A DNA stretch of 64,000 bases from Rosa chinensis (GCF_002994745.2 NC_037092.1:22965001-23029000), one strand, 5' to 3'. Positions 21,774 to 34,330 are shown, numbered from the stretch's first letter. Translations and numbers: made by a program. Notes: generated by a model from the sequence alone, not told the origin.

Positions 21774-23159
21774 TTAATTAATCAGAGGTGTATGAAGAAA
21801 ACCCTTGGCAAATAGAGAAGCAAAAACTCCCATAAGATGCTCTTCCAAAACCAGCCCAACCTCAACGCCTCCACCACCATTCTTGCTATCTGAAAAAGAG
21901 ATGGCTCCTGTCTTATCTATGGTAAGCACCTCAGTCCTCTTTGGTCTTCCCCATCCAAAATCAGTCTCATAAATCCCAAACTGAGGCGAGCCAGCAGTCG
22001 AAAAAATCCTATCACTACCTCTCACAGTACACAACTTTGAAACCCAACTCTCAGCCCCATCGAGAAGTACCCCCTCATTTTTCAAACCCATAATAGCTTC
22101 ACTAATTGCCTTTAAAGCCACAACGAACCCATCTTCTCCTAGTAGCCCTTTTGTTTCTGCGACTGCTGCACAGCCCCCGGTGCAATTTCCAAAGTAATTT
22201 GCAGATATAGGAGGATCTAAGCGAGACCTGTAGTCGGCGCTGAGGAATATAAATACTTTCTCACAACTTGACTAAGCAAACCCAAGTATAGGCACATGTT
22301 AGAGCAAACGCTGACAAATGAAGTGAATCAGAATTCATTACAGTCTTCACATGCTGCCTAAGTTTCTGTATTTTTGCTTTTCTAAATTCAAATGTAGCTC
22401 TAATTGAGCCTGGTGGGAGATTTAATTTCCCAAACCTTTAAGCTTCGGTTGTTAGGCCCGTCCATGTCGAGCCATTGCTTAGAGTAGATTGCTTCGAGCC
22501 CCAATGGGTCCTCGATGAACAATCTGTCAGTGTAACACGGTTTTAGGTCATCTGCTAACAAAGATGAGGAGATTGCAAGTTGTTCATGATGCCTGCATAT
22601 GTGAGCCCACAATTTGAAAAACAAGGTTAAAGAATTGCCATCAAGGATTGCATGGTGCATGGCTGTTCCAATCGAAAACCCCCGATTCGGAAAGAGAGTA
22701 ATTTGTAGTGCCAACGTCGTCGCTCGATCGTGAGACACATCCAGTTGGGCACAAGAGAATAGTATTCTTTTGCTTCAACGAAATCGCTGCTCGAAATACA
22801 ATGGAAATGATCATGACCATCATCATCATCATCATTAGAGAAGTACTCGGCTATTGTGAGCGAAACGGTGTTGCCTTTGACATAGCTGAGAATCGGCTTA
22901 GGGGAGTCTTCAGGCTAGGTGAGGTTTCCAACAAGTGGTGAAGAGTGAGTGATAGGGAGGTTTTGAGCCTTGGAAGTATGGATTTGAAGAAGAGTGTTGT
23001 GTTAGAGGCTTCATAAAAGAAAAGGCGTTGGAAGGGTTCAAACCTCAGCCAAAGTAGATCAAAGAAGGTTAGAGGAAGTGACATCGAGGCTGAGGCCGGT
23101 TGTGGAGCTACTCTGCAAACCTCAACTACTTTCACTGGATTTGGATTTGGATTTGCCAT
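21774..23159 (-). pseudogene. BAHD acyltransferase pseudogene, copy 3
   Basis: Very close in sequence to the intact gene at 14253-15659, but with at least five disabling changes. A TGG-to-TAG change sits at 22915-22917. There is a 10-base deletion near 22930, a one-base deletion near 22747, a one-base insertion near 22411, and a 14-base deletion near 22266. Frame pieces are MANPNPNPVKVVEVCR to LTLHH, then MSHDRATTLALQITLFPN to KVWEIKS (with HHAILDG), then VALKAISEAIMG to HTPLIN (with DFGWG). The start, TATA box and 3' end are preserved. Death therefore followed duplication by point changes and small indels, not by transposon insertion. Confidence 0.95.
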
Positions 23160-23276
23160 TGGAGATGAAAAAGCCCAAGTGATCAAGCTAGCCAGGGGAC
23201 TAAGAACTATATAAACATAATTTAGTGCCTCAATGACCGAATATTGGGTGGAAACAACACATAGTATATATTAGAT

Positions 23277-23468
23277 AAAAGAGTTGACAAGGAGCACATA
23301 ATATTATAGTAGCTACTTGATGCATGGTGCATGTGCTTCTTTGATTAATCTTAATCAGACCATACATTAATAGGTAAAAGAGGTGACAATTATGAGCACA
23401 TAATATTATAGTAGCTACTTGATGCATGTGCTTCTTTGATTAATCTTAATCAGACCATACATTATTAG
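23277..23468. repeat. Direct repeat of about 97 bp upstream of BAHD copy 3
   Basis: Two adjacent copies share GAGCACATAATATTATAGTA, then GCTACTTGATGCATG, then TGCTTCTTTGATTAATCTTA. They begin near 23277 and 23375. Unit 1 has a single copy at about 16104-16206, so this small duplication arose in unit 2 only. Confidence 0.85.
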
Positions 23469-24298
23469 ACATAGCTAGCAAGTCAAGAATCCGTCCTTAA
23501 ATATATTCATAGTGGGTGCATAATACATTAATACATCGATCGAAGATCCCTGGCCGGCCGTATCGACATTTTATTTGTTACAAGTTGTTTGTGGTCTGTT
23601 GATTTCAACCTATTTGGAACACATGCACCAACAATACTCTATTAAGAGAGCCGGGCCATCAAAAAAAAAAAAAAGAGAGCCGGGCCATCAATAGATACCA
23701 CTATGAGAGTCGTAGGTAGACAATTTCTATATGGAACAGAAGCAACCAAATATGTATGAAGCATGCAGCTAATTAAGGAACTTGTGGAATCTGGCTCACG
23801 AGTCATGTACATATACTCGGTGAACTTCATGCCTCCCATGTTTTCCCTGACTGGTAACATCTTTCTCTTTGTTTTGATCTTTATCAATATTTTTTCCATT
23901 ACATTTGGGCTTCATCTTTATAGTAAATCTAATTTATCTAATTCTCCTCCCTGTTAATATTGTAGCATGGCTTCTGATGGGAAGGCTATTGTACTGTAGC
24001 CAACATCTGTTGTGGAACAGATCGGACAACTAGCGTCTAATGCTCCGACATCTGATCGTCTTAGCAAAAAGCAAGAGGTTCAAGCCCTAAAGCCCAGAAG
24101 CCCAGCTCGAAATGAAACAAGCGGGTCCCTATTAATGGCAAAACGAGCTTTGGGCCAGGACCTTAAAAAACTAGCCGGTCCCTAGCCTAGTAAAATTTTA
24201 GTTTGACCCAACCCGTGCCAAGTCCTAGATATACTTACCTGCAAGATTTCCAACTTTTAACTAAAACACTGGTCTCTTGTACACGGTAGACCAAATCA

Positions 24299-25975
24299 AC
24301 TGCTGATCATTGCCAAAATACATCAATATTTCTCATTTACTTTCCTTACCGGCCATGGCAACAAAAGTGTCATTCACTAGCCCTCTACCACATGAACTCA
24401 TTGTCGATTTTCTATGTATACTACTAAAGTGATACGAGCTCGACACAACATATGGTCATATCGCCCCTCTGAAGGTTCACGGTTTCGACACCGTTGAAAG
24501 CATCTCAATCCGATCACTCTCAGATCACTAAACAAAGATATCTCCATTATACATGCACATTTAGCCTTGGTTTTTATTTCCACAATTAAATATCAACAAG
24601 AAATATTTATTTCGAGGCATTGACAATCACAACCAAGAAGGGATTTTCAAGATTTCTTCATACATCATTTAGTCGGAGGTGAGATTATTTCTCTTAGACT
24701 TGAACCCAAGCCTCGGTAATAATTTGGGTAAAGGTATAGTAACATTCATATGCCATTGTACAGATTTGTCTTCCCCAAGTGCAAAGGCAAAGAGAGCTTG
24801 ACTGCAGAAACCATAGAGTCGTCACTCAATGTAAAAGTTACTCTATGTATATACTTCCTTACGAGCTCACGTCAAAATGAAGGTTCGGCACCTATATGCC
24901 AGATTTTTGGATACCTACTATTGGGTAATTGTAATTCACTTTTCAGCGACACACGAACTGGGTTCAGAATCCAATGTGGGAATTGGTGCTCTGTACAGGA
25001 CTTTTCCTTAATATAAGTAGACACGGAAGGATGCACCTCCTATGTACTAGATAACGTGCCCACGATAAACACGGCATCATGCAAAGCAGACAACTGAGAT
25101 AACTGGTAAATACATCCAAGTACTAAGCCAGTCTATCACGAAACGAGTGCCTTTCTCTGGACAAAAGTAAAAAATTAATTAATTAAATAATCAAAGCTAC
25201 CTTAATGTGTCATTTTAAGAGTGTAAATACCAAGTTGTCTAAAAATAATGTTAAGTGAACTATTTTTTAAATACTATCTGCATCTAATGCTATGTGGCAA
25301 CTGATGTAACACAGAGCTTAACCTTAACAAATAAGATGATTTCATTAAATGTCATGGTTGTGTCACATAGAGTGAGATGTAAGTGATTCATTTAACATTA
25401 TTCATCGTCTAATGGGTCAAAATTCAATTAACCGATGGTAATATAGACTATGCTACATGTACATAAGATTTGGGGTTGGTATTTGATCTCTTCTAATGTA
25501 ACCAACAACAACGAACAATGCTAGGAAAGCTCTTCTCTCAATTTTTTGGCAGACCATTTCTATCGACACAACAAATTATCCTCCTCGGCTCATAACCTCA
25601 TCCTAAAGAAAAGAGTGAGAGAAGCAGATCGTCGTTTAAGTAAGAGTTTAATGACCATGAAGACTCCGTGACTGTCTTTATTAGCCAAAAACGGTGAACA
25701 ATTCCCATGCCCCATGCCCAAGCTAACCCCATGGACACCAAACGCCAGCTAGCGGTGGAACCTCACGTGAATACTCCATTAACTGGACTAGCCTTACTAC
25801 TCCATGAATGCATATTATTGCTTTCACCTTTCTATATACGTGAAATTTCATTCTACCTAGAATGAAGCTTATTCCATTACACCTTTCCATATATACTCAC
25901 AAAAATATGGTATCACAAACTGAAAGAAAAAAACTGTCTTTGACTCCTTAGAAGGAAAGAAATCTGAGGACGTAT
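24299..25975. other. Intergenic, with a fold-back element
   Basis: No gene is recognised. Bases 25244-25403 form an imperfect palindrome: left arm AATAATGTTAAGTGAAC, complement of right arm GAATAATGTTAAATGAATCAC, with a further inner pair (CTATGTGGCAAC / GTTGTGTCACATAG). This is probably a small MITE. The stretch 25820-25960 holds TATATAC words and is the likely promoter of the next gene. Confidence 0.5.
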
Positions 25976-27074
25976 ATGGATGCTTTGTGGGAACTAGAAG
26001 ATAAGTGGAAGCTATCAACCCAACAAGCATTTCTTCTCTTGGTGTCTGCCGGCTTTGCCGTTATCAGTCTCTGCATGGCTATGACTGTGCTAAGAAAGAA
26101 GGCTCAGAGAAAGCACCAACAGCAGCAGCTTGTGGTGATGGGACAAGAGGAGACTAATGGGGCATTAGGGCACAAGTGGTCAGAGCCAAGCTGCGGTTGG
26201 GGCTCGATAAAGAGGGCGTTGGTGGGCTCGGTGCGGTGGAGTAAGGCGAGCAAGTGGGGGGAGAAGAGAAGAGGAGGGAGCTGGAGGGAGAAGACACCGG
26301 CGGGGCCGCTGCTGGAGAAGAGGATTGGGTTAGAAGGGGGGTGGCATAGCCATAACTCGGAGTCACCTGTTTGGCAAAGGCCTATACTTATGGGGGAGAA
26401 GTGCGAGCTACCGAGGTTTAGTGGGCTTATTCTATATGATGAGAGAGGCCGGCCTCTTTATGATTCCCACCAGGAAACTAGAATCCAGGTAATTTGCTAA
26501 TGTAGTACATTTCTTTTGATGGGAAGATTTACAGATTTGATAGTCGAAACAAGTTTCTCACTACTTTTATGGGTTAATCAGGCTTAACTGATTTGCATGC
26601 AACCTTCAAGGAGTTGGTGTTTCTTGCATTGCATTCCGTTGTTTAATAGATCTTTCATCCCAAATTAACAAAAATGAACATTTATCGGTCTCAGTGTTAA
26701 TATATTCATCAGGATAAATTTTCTTTTGTATTTCTCCTTTTCCAGACACCATTTTAGGCTATTCTCAAAAAAAAAAAAAAAGGACACCATTCCTAAATAG
26801 ATTTTGTGGGAAATCACATACTAGTCCTCCTATTTGGGTTTGCAACATGAGGATCGCTTTTACAATTTTATTATCTTCTCTATCCAAACAATTTTTATAG
26901 ATGCACACAATCCAGTAATGAACTTCTACATCATTACTTCCTTAGCAATCTTTGGCTAGAAGCTATCTCTTGTGCATTAGCATCTGTTCTTTCTCATTGT
27001 AACAAATCATTTGTAAATTTATGCAGGAAAAAACGGCTCCTGTTGCGAGAACGACTCTGAGGGACTTGCTGTAA
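25976..27074 (+). CDS. Unknown single-pass membrane protein, two exons
   Basis: Exon 1 is 25976-26488 and exon 2 is 27027-27074, joined across a 538-base intron (CCAG|GTAATT ... ATGCAG|GAAA). Together they give 186 residues ending VARTTLRDLL. Residues about 17-38 (AFLLLVSAGFAVISLCMAM) form one hydrophobic helix, followed by a basic KKAQRKHQQQQ stretch. The remainder is soluble and rich in Trp, Gly and Lys/Arg, with a C-terminal WQRPILMGEKCELPRFSGLI and a YDERGRPLYD segment. I do not recognise a named domain. Proteins of this layout are annotated as uncharacterised in plants as far as I recall. The positive-inside pattern suggests that the long C-terminal part faces the cytosol. Splicing is inferred from consensus sites and the sensible C terminus. 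Confidence 0.75.
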
Positions 27075-28360
27075 TTTTTATTGTTTTTAACAGACATGTT
27101 CTTAATAGTTTTATCAGATGAGAGCCATAGGATTTTCAATAGTAGTGGCACCAGTAGTCATCTTCAACAACCTTAATAATTACCGTTTATGTACACGGCT
27201 GTAACATTAATTCTATGAACCTGCTTCTTCTTTCATTTTTCATGAGGTAATATTCAATTGGGTGCACCCAACTGTCACTGTGATACATCCAAAATTTTGA
27301 TAAAGGAATAATAAAGAAAGAAAATTACCTTTAATCAACCTAGTGATCTGCTAATCTACCAGTCCTTCACTTGTACATCATCATGAAGATTTTGACAGAT
27401 GAAATATGAAGGAAAGGTAACATTCAACCACACACCTAGGCTACAACAACTCTTCACAGTTCATTTTCCCCATCACAATATATGAACATATAAATATATA
27501 TAAATAAATACACACACCCCCACCCCCAAGGGAAGACGCTGATTATTTTCACTGAAGCAGGTAGGTATTAATGTATTATGACAAATTACATAAAAAATAA
27601 AAATGAATAAAAAATTGCCTGAGCAAGGAAGTAAGTGGAAACCACCAGTACTAGTAGATAGAACAAATGAGGGAAGACAAATTTCATTTTTGGAAGTTGA
27701 CCTCTCTTTACAGCAAAGCTGCTGAAGCCATATAAAAAAGGCTTTACATACAGGTTTTGACTTGGTGAGATGAGAAATTTTTGTTCTTGGACAATTACAT
27801 GAATGCTACAGATGGAAAGGGAGGACATCTTTGTAAGTATCTATGGTACACGTGGTTGCAGTTTCACATATAGGCAAAGTAAGATGGAGGTAGGCCGGAG
27901 GGTGACAAATGATGCACCTAGGAGCTTGAAAGGCTGAAGAATATAACTCATGTCTCAAGTTGGTAATCAGCACCACGCTTCACTTCAATCATGTTGCCTT
28001 ATCATCTCAAGATAACATTTTTGTTCTTACCTAGTAATAGCAGAAGCAATAAATAATAAAAACGGCAGCAATGTATGATTTCATAAATTGCTCTGACATT
28101 GACTTTAGATTTACACAATTGTGCAGATAAGCCGAAGGCCAGGCCAAAATTTTCTTTGCATAAGAAAAATGGAGCAAAAAATTCATTAACTTGACGCTCA
28201 GAAATATCAGAATTGTACACGCAATAAGTGAGCAGAAGATGGTTATGGTTGCAAGAAGCCACAAAAAACTATAGAGAATCACCTCACAACTATTAAAAGA
28301 TGATAACACTCACTTCAATGAAACAACACTTACTTCGTCTTTCCTTGTTGTCAAACTTGT
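27075..28360. other. Spacer between convergent genes
   Basis: Holds the 3' UTR of the unknown membrane protein gene (from 27075) and, on the minus strand, that of the SWEET gene (below 28361). Simple-sequence runs occur near 27490-27530. No further gene is seen. Confidence 0.55.
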
Positions 28361-30536
28361 TTATGCATATGAAACTATCAAGGGTTCTCTGGAGTCTTCT
28401 TTTGATGAACGATGATAGTGAAAGTACAATGCCAATTGTACAATTCCCAAAATTGTTCCTATCCCATTAGGGACCTGAAATTTATAGAAGATACTATTAG
28501 ACAAGGGAAACTAGGACTATGTAATCTGAATTGACAGTTCCAAATAGCTACTTTTGGAGAATTGAGCAAAATCAGAGGAAAAAAAAAATTTCTGAAGGAA
28601 TCTTACATAAACGTACGGATCGTAATTAAAAATTCCATACAGAAGGAAACAGGTGCTCATTAGGAAGGTGGAAAGGGAGAGATAAAATGGCATGTACTCA
28701 ACACTCTTGGTACGAATCACCAAGTTCTGCAAAAATATGTCAAGTAAATTGAAGTCACATAAAATAATACAAATTAAAAAGAATATATACATTGATAAAG
28801 AAGTACTCTCTTTGCCTTGGATCAACTTACTATTATAAACAATGGAGAAGCAAACATAGATATAAGAGAAAAACAGCTAAGCAATCCAACGATTGTCCGT
28901 CGGAGAAAAAGGTCAGATATCTGCAAGCTCCCAACGACTATGATTGCAAATAGACCAAAAACTGCTACCAGCAATCCCAGCATCCTCACCTGTGAGCAAC
29001 ATTAAGGGGAAACTAATGACAGTTTAGAACATAGAAGGCTTTCAGAAACTTCATCAGAGTGACAAGTGAGCAATTCTGAAGATTGTGTAACCTTTTTTGG
29101 TTTCTCAGCATAGATTATGAAGAGGGTTATGTAGACAAATTGAAACACTGCACCAGCTGAATTGACTGTAAGAATCAACATGTTATCAGTAGATATAAGA
29201 GGCGATCCATACCACATGCTGATCATGCAGTTCAAAAGGGCATATATATACGGCAGCCCTGAGAACTCTTCAGTTGAACCATTTCTGATGATTCTTTTAA
29301 ATGTGGGCCTGTCATTTATAAACAAAGATAACATTAACTAAAATCAGAAACTGGGGAGTAAATGAAACACAAAAACGGTTCTATATATATATATTCTCCG
29401 GTTTTCTGGTATTGAATATTTCCAAACAGAATGAATTAATAAAGAGTGAAACTTACATGGGTGAAACAAACAGCCCAAAAGCAAAGATATTGCCTGCAAC
29501 GAATAAAAGATTAGCATAAATGAGGACTTCTTCTATATATACAAACATATGTTTAATACTACGATTTGTATACAATACATATTGTCACTAGCAAAACAAG
29601 GCGGAGCATCAGAGATTTGTTGAGAGAATCAGTAGGGAATTACTGGGTGAACTACCTCGTCATTTTATTAGATAATTCCTCCAATGTCCCACCCACTGAG
29701 GTGTTTTACTTTCTAGTTCAAACATTCTGTTTTAGTTTAACACCAAATTACAGGAGTACTGACATTTGAAGTTGTCACTGCGCACATTTTGGCTTGTAAC
29801 AGACTAAAACATACAAATTAAAGCATGCTATGTACATAAGCAATGTAAGTGATGTTCCTCATGTAAAGCTGCATCTACTGACATGGAATAATCCGAAATG
29901 CCGGAGTTCAACAGCTTAATCTATTAAGCAGCAAACTTTCAAAAAAACTAAAGCTTTCAGTCAAACCAACATTTACTTCTTGCTAAAAGAGTTGTATGCA
30001 GTTCTTGAAATATATTTTCCGGAATCCTTTTCAAGTCAGACAGTATAAAGTCATGTCAAATTACACTTCAAACCAACACCAGTCAGAGAACAAGGCATCA
30101 AAACACAATCAAGTTGGTTCCTAACTGCTGCAAAAACTTCACCTTTCACAGCAAAACTTTGGGCCACCGGAAAATTGAATGGGAGATCCCATAGAAGATG
30201 CAGAGTTTTCTTCTAATCAGTACTGATAACAATCATGAAGTTGACTTTCAGACCAAAATGGCAGAACCCAAAAAAAAAACAAAGAAAGGTTCCTCTGCAG
30301 TTGCAAGGAATGCAAGAACAATAAAGCCTTGCAGCAAATCACAAAGCACAACAATCAAGCTCCCAAACAATAACCAGTTCAAGAGATTCAAACATGGGTT
30401 TTCCTCTGCTTAACCAAAATCAAATCCCAAAACAAGAACAACCCAATTCAGATAAGAGATTGAAGAGAACAATACCGGCAACCCCAGCTGCATCTTTGGC
30501 AATTAGAAATGCGGAATATTGAGAAGAAAGAACCAT
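28361..30536 (-). CDS. SWEET2: SWEET2-type sugar transporter
   Basis: Six coding exons on the minus strand: 30536-30476, 29493-29457, 29308-29092, 28989-28831, 28726-28607 and 28474-28361. All borders are GT-AG and phases agree, giving 235 residues (about 236 in the Arabidopsis SWEET2 I remember). Two MtN3/saliva repeats of three helices each lie at about 17-105 and 137-222. Repeat 1 has GNIFAFGLFVSPMPTF and STEEFSGLPYIYALLNC; repeat 2 has NLVIRTKSVEYMPFYLSLS. The end is REPLIVSYA. SWEETs are bidirectional sugar uniporters. In Arabidopsis SWEET2 is a tonoplast protein that retains sugar in root cells; the same role here is inference. An upstream in-frame ATG at 30614 would add 26 residues, but the start at 30536 gives the normal short SWEET N terminus. 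Confidence 0.93.
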
Positions 30537-30688
30537 CAAATCGCTTTCAAAACAGTACAACTCCTTTTCCCTCTCTATTTCCCTCTGATAATGAATGCTG
30601 CTTGCTCCCTCCAAAATCTTGGTGCTGTTTTTTCTGAAATTGCCACGCCAAAAAAATTTCCGAAAATGGCTGCCGAATTGTCACCTCC

Positions 30689-30704
30689 TCATAATTTATA
30701 CTTG
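30689..30704 (-). promoter_or_regulatory. Candidate TATA box of the SWEET gene
   Basis: The minus strand reads CCAAGTATAAATTATG about 155 bases before the ATG, implying a 5' UTR of roughly 120 bases. No other TATA-like word is closer. Confidence 0.45.
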
Positions 30705-30739
30705 GACAAAACGTAGAATAGAACCAACTACCGTGCAAG

Positions 30740-31318
30740 GCTGGACCTCCAACTTGATGGAAGAGTCAAAGAGAAACCGAGTTTCTTTGTTTTGGGCCAT
30801 TTTTATTTGCACAGAGAGAGGGGGTTAATTTACTTAATTATTGGGTGCTGAGGTGGGTGATGAATACGAAAGCAAATGAATGAAACGTGCATAACAAGTG
30901 CATCCAAAGATGTCACATTTTGGAATCCTCGACATATTTCCATTCATGTACGCACAAAGCAGGGACTAATGACCACTTCCCATTTAGCAATCTTATCATT
31001 TCATGTTTCTCCTCCTGATCTAACTTGCATACCTATCAACCAATTATTTCTGGACTTCTAGGTTTCCTGTCTTAGTCTGGCGGTCATTAATTTCAGTATA
31101 TCAAGATTTCTGAAGTATCCGACTTTCCGTGGAGTTTTACAAGTGAAATAACTAATGAGAATATGAGATCTTTGTATCACGTTGTCTACATGGTCGTTGA
31201 AAGGTATGTATGGATTATAAACTCTACCGAAGACGTAATTTATGTATTAATTTCTCATCAATTAGGTCAGACTTGTAGTAATTAATTAAAGAGTTCTGAT
31301 ACCATTTTGAAAAGAAAT
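30740..31318. other. Intergenic, nothing recognised
   Basis: Upstream region of the SWEET gene. Short frames only, none with family features. Confidence 0.5.
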
Positions 31319-31334
31319 ACGTTCTTTAAGTTTT

Positions 31335-31530
31335 AACCATTGCAAGTGGCCTAGTGGTTCTTGCCTAGTTGGGTGTGCTCCCTGATCTAGATTCGAACCC
31401 CGAAGCTGTCAGAGTAGTCAGGCACTGTGCTGTAATCCATAGTTAGAGCATTTCACATACGCTGAAAGAGTTCATATTTAGCATAAGAAACATTTGGGTT
31501 CTCCTTGATAAAGTCAAAAAAATAAAAAAA
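31335..31530 (+). mobile_element. tRNA-derived SINE
   Basis: It carries a Pol III A box (TGGCCTAGTGGTTCTTGCC) at about 31350 and a B box (AGATTCGAACCCC) at about 31390. It ends in AAAAAAATAAAAAAA and is flanked by the 16-base duplications ACGTTCTTTAAGTTTT (31319-31334) and ACGTTCTCTAAGCTTT (31531-31546), 14 of 16 matching. Confidence 0.85.
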
Positions 31531-31546
31531 ACGTTCTCTAAGCTTT

Positions 31547-32368
31547 TATAATTCAGAATATTAATGCACCCCACTCAATGAACTAATCCAACAATTCTAA
31601 AATCTAAAGCTTCAGACACGCAGAGCACTATAAAGCACTGAATCTGCCGCACAAAAAACCCCAACGACTTCATGGAGTAGTTGGCCAGAAAAATTAAATC
31701 AACTTCAAATAGTCATGGGTAATTGAGTACATGACTAAAGAAAGAATGAAAGACATACCCTCCCCACTATCCCAATCGGTCTATAGAGTATACAATATAA
31801 TAGCCAATAACTTATCAGTCACACAATGCAAAGCATCATGGGTGCATCAAGGTACACTTGCATCAAGAGGTAATTCCGCTCTGTTCACGCCTCGTATACT
31901 ATTCACACTCTGAATTTAATTGCGATCTATGTGCACCTTGGTTCATACTAGAATTTTCACACACAATGATTAAAAGATAATCCCACAACTTCCATGCAGC
32001 CGAAAAAGAAAAGTGCATGTTCCAGAAATGAAGCTGAGATCCAGGACAATATCATGCCAGCGTTTCACAATCTTATTCTTTTTTTGAAAAGAATCTTATT
32101 CTAGATTGACGTTATTAGTAGTAATATTTTTTGATAGAAAGGGACTTGGTTTGTGGAAGTCAACATCTATAGATCCTTCTGTATTTGTGAGATCATGCCC
32201 TGGAGGCCTGGACTTGGAGGGCTGTAATTGGCTTCAACCTTCATTTTGATTGTGTTTCAATTCAGCACGTTGCTCCAAGCCGGCAACCAGTCATGTTTTT
32301 TCTGGTTTCACCCATCATTGACCATAGTGATTTGATTTATTCTTTAAGAATGACCATAGTGATTTGGC
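31547..32368. other. Intergenic, nothing recognised
   Basis: AT-rich. GACCATAGTGATTT occurs twice (32318 and 32352). No gene seen. Confidence 0.5.
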
Positions 32369-33066
32369 AATGCTAGGGATCCCAAATTATTATACTAAAA
32401 TTGAATTCCGAATGATATGGCAATTGCCACGTAATCACTTGTGACTAGATAATTTCTTATGTGTATTTATGAAAATTAAGTCTTCAAGGCAAAAATTATT
32501 AGAAATAATATTGTGAATTAAATTTCTAATTGGCCAAACGAAGAAGATGAAGAACTAAATATGCCCTGCAATCAAATAATCAAATTCCCCACAATCCCAA
32601 TATTCAACGTCTGCCATCATCATCCATCTTTGATACAACGTACTTCTCAATTTGGATTGCCTCCAATAGGAAGAGATAACGTGAAAACCACATTTAGGAT
32701 AATTAGATCTAAAAGGAGACTGATTTCACTGGGTATTGCAACGATGAGATCTAGGTCTATGAATTCTTTAGAAAGAGAGATTGGGCGAGATATTTTTTTC
32801 TTTAGATTTCTTTGATGGTTTTCACTCACTTCAAGAAAATTTTACTCTCCTTCTAAATCAAGTGGATTAATTACCTGGGAATGTACCAGTCATGGTGGGT
32901 TAGGATTTCAAAACAATATTTTTTATTTGTTAAGAAAAAAAAAATACAAACTAAAAGTAATTATTGGACACTCGTGGAAATTACAAAGTGATGACATGGC
33001 GATATGGCAGTTGCCATGTCATTTGGTCTGTAAGCTTGGTAAAAAAACTTTGGGATCTCTAGCATT
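32369..33066. mobile_element. Probable MITE with inverted repeats
   Basis: The left end is AATGCTAGGGATCCCAAA. The reverse complement of the right end is AATGCTAGAGATCCCAAA. Further in, ATATGGCAATTGCCACGT and CATGGCAACTGCCATATC also correspond. No clear target duplication was found. The 84-codon frame at 32561-32815 inside has no recognised domain. Confidence 0.72.
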
Positions 33067-33229
33067 TTTCATTTGATTAAGGGTTGTTTGGAGTAAGAAG
33101 GAATCTATAGCGAATAAAAGGTACATTCACAGTGTCATGACTAATACAATTTAAGCTGTTACTTTAAAGATTAAAAAAACAATTAATAGAAGAGAGCAAT
33201 TTTAGGCTGCGTTTAGGAATATTTATAAG

Positions 33230-34290
33230 GGTTAATTACATATAAGTGCATCTTTGAATGTTTTTTTAGCCATAACACCACCAACTAGTTTTTTTTCCCT
33301 CATAAGGCCCTTAATTAAAAAAGATGTTATATTTTAGATATAAAAATCAACATATTTACAGAAATGTCACTACAGTAAAAAGTCAACAATCATTTTCTCT
33401 CTCCTCCGACGAGGTCTCAAGTCAACTCCGGCGGGTCTCCGGCCGACCTCCGGCGAACTTCAACTGGTCTCCAGCCAACTTCCGGCGAACTCCTACAACC
33501 ACAAAAGCTACTGTCACTAACACCAAAAGCTAATGCGGCTAGCAACAAAAGCTACTCTGATGAGATTTCCGGCAACCTCCGGTGAGGTCACAAAAGCCAC
33601 TATCACTGACAACAAAAGGTATTGTCACTAGCAACAAAAGTTACTATGTTGAGATTTCCGGCGACCTCCAGAGAGATCACAAAAACTACTGTCACCAGCA
33701 ATAAAAACTACTCCTGAGATTTTCGATAGCCTTCGGCAAGATAATAAAAGAATCTGTGACCTTGGATATCTAGCTTAAGTGACACAGTTCGATAATTTAC
33801 TTATCGATCTCGATAAACGTTAAAGCACTCGAGAATATTTTCAAAACTTTTCACATAGTGAAATCTTTAGTAAGAGTTGGATAGTAAAGTACATGACATG
33901 ACGAATTCGTGGAAATTTCTAGAGAATTTTCCGAGTACCCGAGCTATTTACGGCGATTTTACGAGGTTGTGGGATTTAAATCAAGAAATGAAAATTTAGT
34001 GGAGCGATGTGAGCCATTGATCCACTCACCGGTTGATCAAGACCGTCCATTGTTAAATGGACCAATCTACTTATATGTGTTGATCAGATCAAGGAGAGGG
34101 GGGAGGAAGCGAGAAACTTCTCGCATCACCGCCTCATCTCTCTCTTGTGGTCTATCTGCAAGTCTCTGGAGGAAAAAAGAAGAAGAAGAAGGAAATGGAG
34201 GGGAGAAGGTTAGTGAAAAGAAGATCAAGAAAAATCATCCATGGGGTTCCTGATCGCTCCCAACTCCGTACCAGCTCTCCTTGGAGGATA

Positions 34291-34330
<40 letters not shown>

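Larger units (their letters stand above)
21185..24298. repeat. Tandem duplication unit 2
   Basis: Second half of the duplication described at 10951-21184. It lacks all the large insertions of unit 1, so it is the better guide to the ancestral 3.1-kb segment. The breakpoint between units lies at 21184/21185, with shared TCAA on both sides, compatible with microhomology-mediated or unequal exchange. Confidence 0.83.

Noticed and set aside
24299..25020. Possible gene in the 24.3-25.0 kb spacer (88-codon frame at 24750-25016)
   Set aside because: No recognisable domain, no splice partner and no coding-like composition.
28817..29005. 62-codon plus-strand frame
   Set aside because: Antisense to SWEET exon 4.
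30537..30614. Upstream ATG extending the SWEET protein by 26 residues
   Set aside because: It would add a charged EREIEREKE segment before the first helix, not usual for SWEETs. The start at 30536 matches the family length.
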